DNA of 64,000 bases, taken from the NCBI RefSeq assembly GCF_015832195.1, contig NC_052046.1, positions 34,314,911 through 34,378,910 of the forward strand, given 5' to 3'. The notes beneath the pieces were generated by a model, which saw only the letters and a program-made list of their open reading frames with translations, did not search any database and had not been told where the DNA came from. Origin of the DNA: Motacilla alba alba. Its lineage: Eukaryota > Chordata > Aves > Passeriformes > Motacillidae. Made by a program: the position numbers and the translations under genes. Shown piece by piece: positions 59,149-64,000 of the stretch (positions are counted from its first letter, which is position 1; each line of letters starts with the position of its first letter).

Positions 59149-59308
59149 AAATTTTTAAAAAGAAACAAAAAACCCCCAAAAAATCCAAAACGAACAAATG
59201 AACAAAAACCAAAACAAAAACAAACAAAAAACAAAAACAAAAACAAAACAAAAACAAAACAAAAAAAAACAAACAAAAAACCCCCCCACAAAAACCCCAA
59301 AAACCAAC
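59149..59308. repeat. A-rich (CAAAA)n tract
   Basis: About 160 bp of A with regularly spaced C (CAAAA, CAAA and AACCCC blocks), including a run of seven C near 59281-59287. The minus-strand frame of 106 codons at 59094-59414 is a phenylalanine, leucine and cysteine run created by the repeat and is not a gene. Confidence 0.93.
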
Positions 59309-59546
59309 CTCTTGGAGCACTTTGAATTAAGGAAAAAAGTTGAATAGCAAGAAATGGACCTAAAACAATAAAGTAAAACTCTCTCTGGGCAAGAGATCTG
59401 AGAAATACAAACAATGCCTATTCTTCTTAGGGCCTAAGTTAAAAAATATATACTTCTTTCATCAAAATATATAAAATAGAATTCTTGTCATTTTAATGCT
59501 GTTATTGTTGATCTGAAACAGTCCGTGTCTGACTAGACTATATTAA
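59309..59546. other. Spacer between complementary low-complexity tracts
   Basis: About 240 bp of AT-rich unique sequence, no gene or repeat recognised. Confidence 0.6.
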
Positions 59547-59621
59547 TTTTTTTTCTTTTATTTTTTGGTGGTTTTTTTGGTTTGTTTTTGGTTTTGTTTT
59601 TGTTTTTTGGGGTTTTTTTTT
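59547..59621. repeat. T-rich (GTTTT)n tract
   Basis: T-rich with interspersed G and GG (TTTTTGGTTT, GTTTTTGTTTT), broadly the reverse complement of the A-rich tract at 59149-59308. Confidence 0.92.
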
Positions 59622-61329
59622 AAGTACTCTGTAGTCTGAAGGACAGCTTATTTTGGCCTAAAATGATTGATTATCCAGTGCAAGAAAGCAACTTGTCCCA
59701 TATGTGGCTTTTGGAATATTGTTAGTCCTTGAAGTGCCAATTGAATAAAAAAAAACCAAGGAGAGTTTGCCATGAAAACCCATGGCTTTTAAACAAAATT
59801 TCTACATGCCTCAGCAGCTGTGGCTGTGGTTTCAGAGTTTTGCACTTATTGACAATTCAGGAAATTTATGGGTTTCAATATGGTATATCAGGATCACTCC
59901 TGTGCACAGCATCTTCTGGATAGAGACAGGGAAATAGCTGAAATTGATCTTATGGACTTAGCTCTGAACTTCATTGAATGCTTTTATGTTACAGTCAGTG
60001 TTTGTTTCCTCTGTGAGAATGTAGTTCAGTATGATTTCACCACGTGCTGATTTCCTGTGAAATAAAAAATTTTTAACGATGCTTTATCCCAACCTATTTT
60101 AATTAATGTAAGTGCAAAAGAAGAAAAAATTGGGAACAATTTCTACATTTCAATCATAAGTAAGAAGCATGTTTTAATAGATTTGAACCAAAACCAGTGA
60201 GGCATGATTAAGACTGTCAGCTTGGCCTAAATGATTGACAGTGGTGCACGAAGAGCAACTGAGTAAAAGCTGAGTATAGGTCACTAAAGCTGCTAAGCAG
60301 ATGTATCTAGCTGTGTATCTTACACAGGTTACATACCATTTTGTCTTCTGGAAATCACTGGTCATAAATGAAAACAGCAACCACAACTAACTAAGGAACA
60401 CTAGTTTCTATGCAGAACAGCAGTAACTGTGTTTTTTCCATTGTACCTATATGCTATTTATTTCTGGCAGTACCCCATGTGCTTCTGTTAAGTTTAAAAT
60501 TCCCGAGTTTAAATAAAAATGTGGCCAAAATTTCCAAAATTCACTATGCAGTGTACATAGTCATCATAAAGCATTATTAGTAAAAGAATAATTCTTAATT
60601 CTTAGTATTCCAGTTACTTTAGTTATTACCAAAGAATAACAGTCAGTGCTGAAAATCCTGAGGAAAGGACCAAATTTTAAATCTGGGATGACATGCTGCT
60701 ATGTCACAAGGAATCCCAGAAATCTACTCTGAACAATAGCAGGCCCTACCTTCTGTAGCCTGTGTCTTGAGCCCCATTGGAGTTTGAGAGCAGAAATGAC
60801 TTGAATTCTTGCTTTCAGTTTCAAAATGTAAAACTACAGAGATTTCCTTCATAGCTGTATGTTTTTTCATTAACACCCCATTGTATACTTTGCAAGTCAC
60901 TCAGAAAAAATATTTTGCTTCACTTGGGGAAAGCTATATTGTGCTTAGTTGCCAACAATAACAACAATTCCACAAGGTTTTTTTCTGTTTTGTTATCACA
61001 TCAAGAAGTGTGACAGCTCCAGCCTAACAGCCAAATAGAGGTAAATCTATGGGCAACATTTTCACTGCAATGTGTAAATCACTTCTGCAATATCCCTATT
61101 TTGGGGATTCTCTGCCTTATGTGTTTACTGCTCACTTTCTTCCCCTATCTAACACCTCACATAGATTAGTGAAATATGGGTAGTTTAGGTGATTGACAAC
61201 TAGGTCAGTTATTTTTTCCTATGCAAAATTCCATCCCCTAAGCAGGAGTGCAAGAAGAGAGACAGTTCTTACAGACAGCTTAAGAGTCTGAGTAAATGTC
61301 ACAACTTTCTTCACAGAGATGTAATTAGT
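59622..61329. other. Unique AT-rich sequence, no gene seen
   Basis: No recognised gene or repeat family. The longest frame is 70 codons (60174-60386 minus) with no known motif. Confidence 0.6.
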
Positions 61330-61705
61330 CACAGAATCATGGAATCATAAAATAAGGTGAGTTGGAAGGGACCCACAAGGACCACTGAGTCCAGCTCCTT
61401 ATCCTGCACAGTACCAGCCCCAAAAGTGCCTGAGTTTGTTGTCCAAATGCCTTTTGAGCTCTGGCAGGTTGATGCTGTGACCACTTCCCTGTGAACCTGT
61501 TCCAGTGCCCAACCACCCTCTGGGGAAAGAACCTTTATCTAATACCCAACCTAAGCATCTCATGACACAACTTCAGCCCATTCTATCATGTCCTGATTAC
61601 CAAGGAGAAGGGATCAGTGCTCCCCCCAGTGCAGAGCATAGCAGGACAATCCTTTACCCAGCTGAAGACGCTGGGCCTGATGCACCCCAGGACATGGGTG
61701 GGTCT
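61330..61705 (-). mobile_element. CR1 non-LTR retrotransposon, truncated, internal deletion
   Basis: Minus-strand CR1 starting (its 3' end) with CACAGAATCATGGAATCATA (61330-61349) and AGTTGGAAGGGACCCACAAG. It continues through TGTTCCAGTGCCCAACCACC (about 61498-61517) and ends near CTGATGCACCCCAGGACATG (about 61677-61696). Compared with the family pattern, a stretch of coding region is missing around 61620-61640: the sequence jumps from the 3' UTR-proximal part to the region that reads GCACCCCAGGAC. The 108-codon plus-strand and 101-codon minus-strand frames crossing here are not genes. Confidence 0.9.
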
Positions 61706-64000
61706 TCTGTTTTTCTCTTTACATTTCAAAGATGGCAGATGAATCTTTTTTGCCATCCTGACATGCATCCACTTGCCGATTTTATTGCTACTGTGGCCGT
61801 GTCTATTCTGCAATGCGAGGGTGACGACTGATAAGTAAAACATATTAAATTTACCTCTTAGAGGAAAAAGGGATAGCAAGCATGGCATCAATCTTTAATG
61901 GTGCTTCAAGGGTGGTCCTGAAAATTACAGACTTGAAAGTCAGACTTAAGACCACTGAAATTTGTTTCCAAGAAGCTGACCAAAAAAAGAGGTAATGATC
62001 ACTGGGATCAGTATGACATACTTGAAAATAAGGTATTACTTTTGTAGCTGGAAATCATCATTAGTATAGCCACTAGATTTATTGGAATAAATCACCTAAA
62101 ACATGCGGGTAAGCATGAGCTGGCTAATACTATGTAGCTGAACTTTCAGATAAGCTCTCAGTCTTGCTCCCTGTCAAAGGCTGGTTCCAATGATGTTGCA
62201 AGACAGGAAAGGAGACAAGCCCAGGAAATAAAAATGTATTAAAACCAGAAAATAAAATGTAGAAATAAACCAGTATTTTTGTTGAGGGAGAGGATGCAAC
62301 AAGCTTGTTTCTGACATAAATGCATTTTACATTTGTATGAATACCAGGGAAAGGAGACAATGAGGTGATAGAGCTTGCCAACAACATTAGAGACAGGGAA
62401 ACGATCTGATGGAAAAAATAAAAACCTTTCTAGGATGTTTTATCTTGAAAATAATATGACCAAAGGGGTACAGATGCAGTTGATAAAATTACAAATATGG
62501 AATGAGTCCTACAAATTCCTTGAGGGGGAAGTTTGATAATCATCCAAATGGTGACATATTCTTTTCTCAGGCTTCCAATGAACATACTAAAGTTTTGTCT
62601 GCAAAAGCAAGGTCCTCATGTGCAGATTCAGTCAAAATTGTAGATAAATGTCTCCCCTCCTTAAGTGAGGGAGACAGAAATAAAAGTTAGGGTTTCATTC
62701 CCCTGATTAAGTACATGGAAGAAGAGAGCTGCAATTACCATGGGGAGTGCTACAAGGCTCTCTGTGATTTCCCTCAATGGAAAGCTGCAGTATCATGGAG
62801 TAACCCTGGCAAAGTACACTTGTGGGTACTAGCTGCATCAGCGCTTCTCCCCAGCAGCTGGATGGGGATCCTGTCCTATACTGGCAAAGAGCAGTGATGG
62901 ACATGTGCTTTGGGTGACTGCCTGCTAGCTGGGCTGAGACAAGTGGCATTGTTGATTTACCCAAATATTATACCCGTCATCAAGTGCCACATCTCAGCTT
63001 ACACTCCCTGAATTCAAACATTGAATAAAAATTTCATGGAGAAATATAAACTTAGGGCTGGGGAAACTACTTGTAGCTCGTGGGAACATTTTATATCAGT
63101 ATGTGGCTTTAACATTTTCTATTGTACTCCAGTACTGTAAAATAATCAAATCACTTTCCTGTTGAACAACATCTACAAAAAATGACAAAATGCAAATGTT
63201 TCTCTGTACACATGGGCCATCTGTTAGTCGTATCATCTTTATGCTTTCTGAATATTGCAGACTCTACTAAGAAGGACTAAGAACTCTATCTTTCACTTTT
63301 GGCTTTCCTTAGAGCAAGCCAGATGTCTCATGGAGCTATCAGCAGGGTTTATTTTTCCTGGCTTGGATGCAAACCTCACATTATTAATATCAGAGTGAGC
63401 TCTGCTAGCTGACAATTTAAGATAAAGTAAATTGGAAGTGACATAAAGGAGCGTGTGGGTGTTAATGTGCGTCACCGACATTCTTTTCTGACATCCTGAA
63501 AGGTCTCATCTGTATAGCCGACACCAGCAACCTTTACCAGTGAACCTGTGCTATTAGAGGGTAGGCACTCTCATTGATTTGTAAAAGTGACAGATGCTGC
63601 ATGTGGTTGTAAATTAGCCATGTGAAACCAGTCTCCAGAGATTTCCAAGAGCTTTTTTTCCTTTACAGTGATTTGTGTTTTTCTATTTGCCAAGCTGCAT
63701 GAAGCAAAGCACTTAACTCTTTCACTAGTCATATTGTTGTACTTCACTTTTCTTTTGAGTTTGGGTTGGTTTTCTCTTTGCTCCTCCCGCCTTTCCTCAG
63801 TTATCGTGATTCATAAGGCTAAACTTCTGCTTAGTTGTTTTTTGAGATGCTTTTCCTTTTCCCATCACAGTGTTTCTGAAAAGGGTTAGAAAAGTCCAAT
63901 CAGGATAAGCTGAAATGCCTTTCAAACCATTAAACCCTCTTTTATTTACAAATATATGCATGCGTGCATAAATATGTTCAGTAATTTTTACATAACAGAA
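61706..64000. other. Unique sequence to the end of the window
   Basis: No recognised gene or repeat family. A slightly GC-richer part at 62700-62970 has overlapping frames of 60-85 codons with no known domain. The last kilobase is AT-rich. Confidence 0.55.

Noticed and set aside
59094..59414. 106-codon minus-strand frame resembling a hydrophobic membrane protein
   Set aside because: The F/L/C/V-rich translation is produced by the (CAAAA)n tract. It is a low-complexity artefact.

Overview
The window looks like AT-rich, non-coding DNA from a bird genome. The identification rests on its transposable elements. There are six fragments of the CR1 non-LTR retrotransposon, most ending in the octamer repeat typical of avian CR1 tails. 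There is an ERVL-type avian LTR, a decayed class II endogenous retrovirus (ERV) with a primer-binding site matching tRNA-Trp (the primer used by avian leukosis-type viruses), and a solo LTR nested inside another LTR. I see no bacterial-type gene organisation, and no open reading frame over 186 codons. The longest frames are explained as antisense readings of retroelements or as chance frames. A songbird or other neoavian host is plausible, but the sequence alone does not settle the species.

Layout. From 1 to 16.0 kb is single-copy AT-rich DNA with a (TTA)n microsatellite at 3.1 kb, an A tract at 10.1 kb and an A/C-rich stretch at 13.2 kb. A 5'-truncated CR1 lies on the minus strand at 16.0-16.9 kb. 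From 16.9 to 27.6 kb there is more unique sequence, containing a 24-G run (19.8 kb), a 49-A run (20.7 kb) and a 21-T run (24.5 kb). An ERVL-like LTR (27.6-28.1 kb, plus) is followed by a minus-strand CR1 (28.9-29.7 kb) carrying a perfect 3 x 76 bp tandem triplication. From 29.7 to 44.9 kb is mostly unique, with a GC-richer island near 34.2 kb and a nested inverted repeat at 35.4 kb.

The segment 44.9-53.5 kb is the most repeat-dense part: CR1 (minus), a CR1 3' end (plus), a deleted ERV (minus; integrase remnant, primer-binding site, LTR), a composite LTR region holding a 319 bp solo LTR with intact 6 bp target-site duplications, and a CR1 3' end (plus). From 53.5 kb to the end is unique sequence again, interrupted by complementary A-rich and T-rich tracts at 59.2 and 59.6 kb and a final minus-strand CR1 at 61.3-61.7 kb.

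No functional host gene, tRNA, rRNA or CRISPR array could be supported. The window reads as intergenic or deep intronic sequence, and the history it records is of successive retroelement insertion and decay. I found no convincing new biological system. The most informative observations are the exact CR1 triplication, the LTR-in-LTR nesting with intact duplications, and the Trp-type ERV with its internal deletion. All element identifications are from memory of family consensus sequences, not from a database search.
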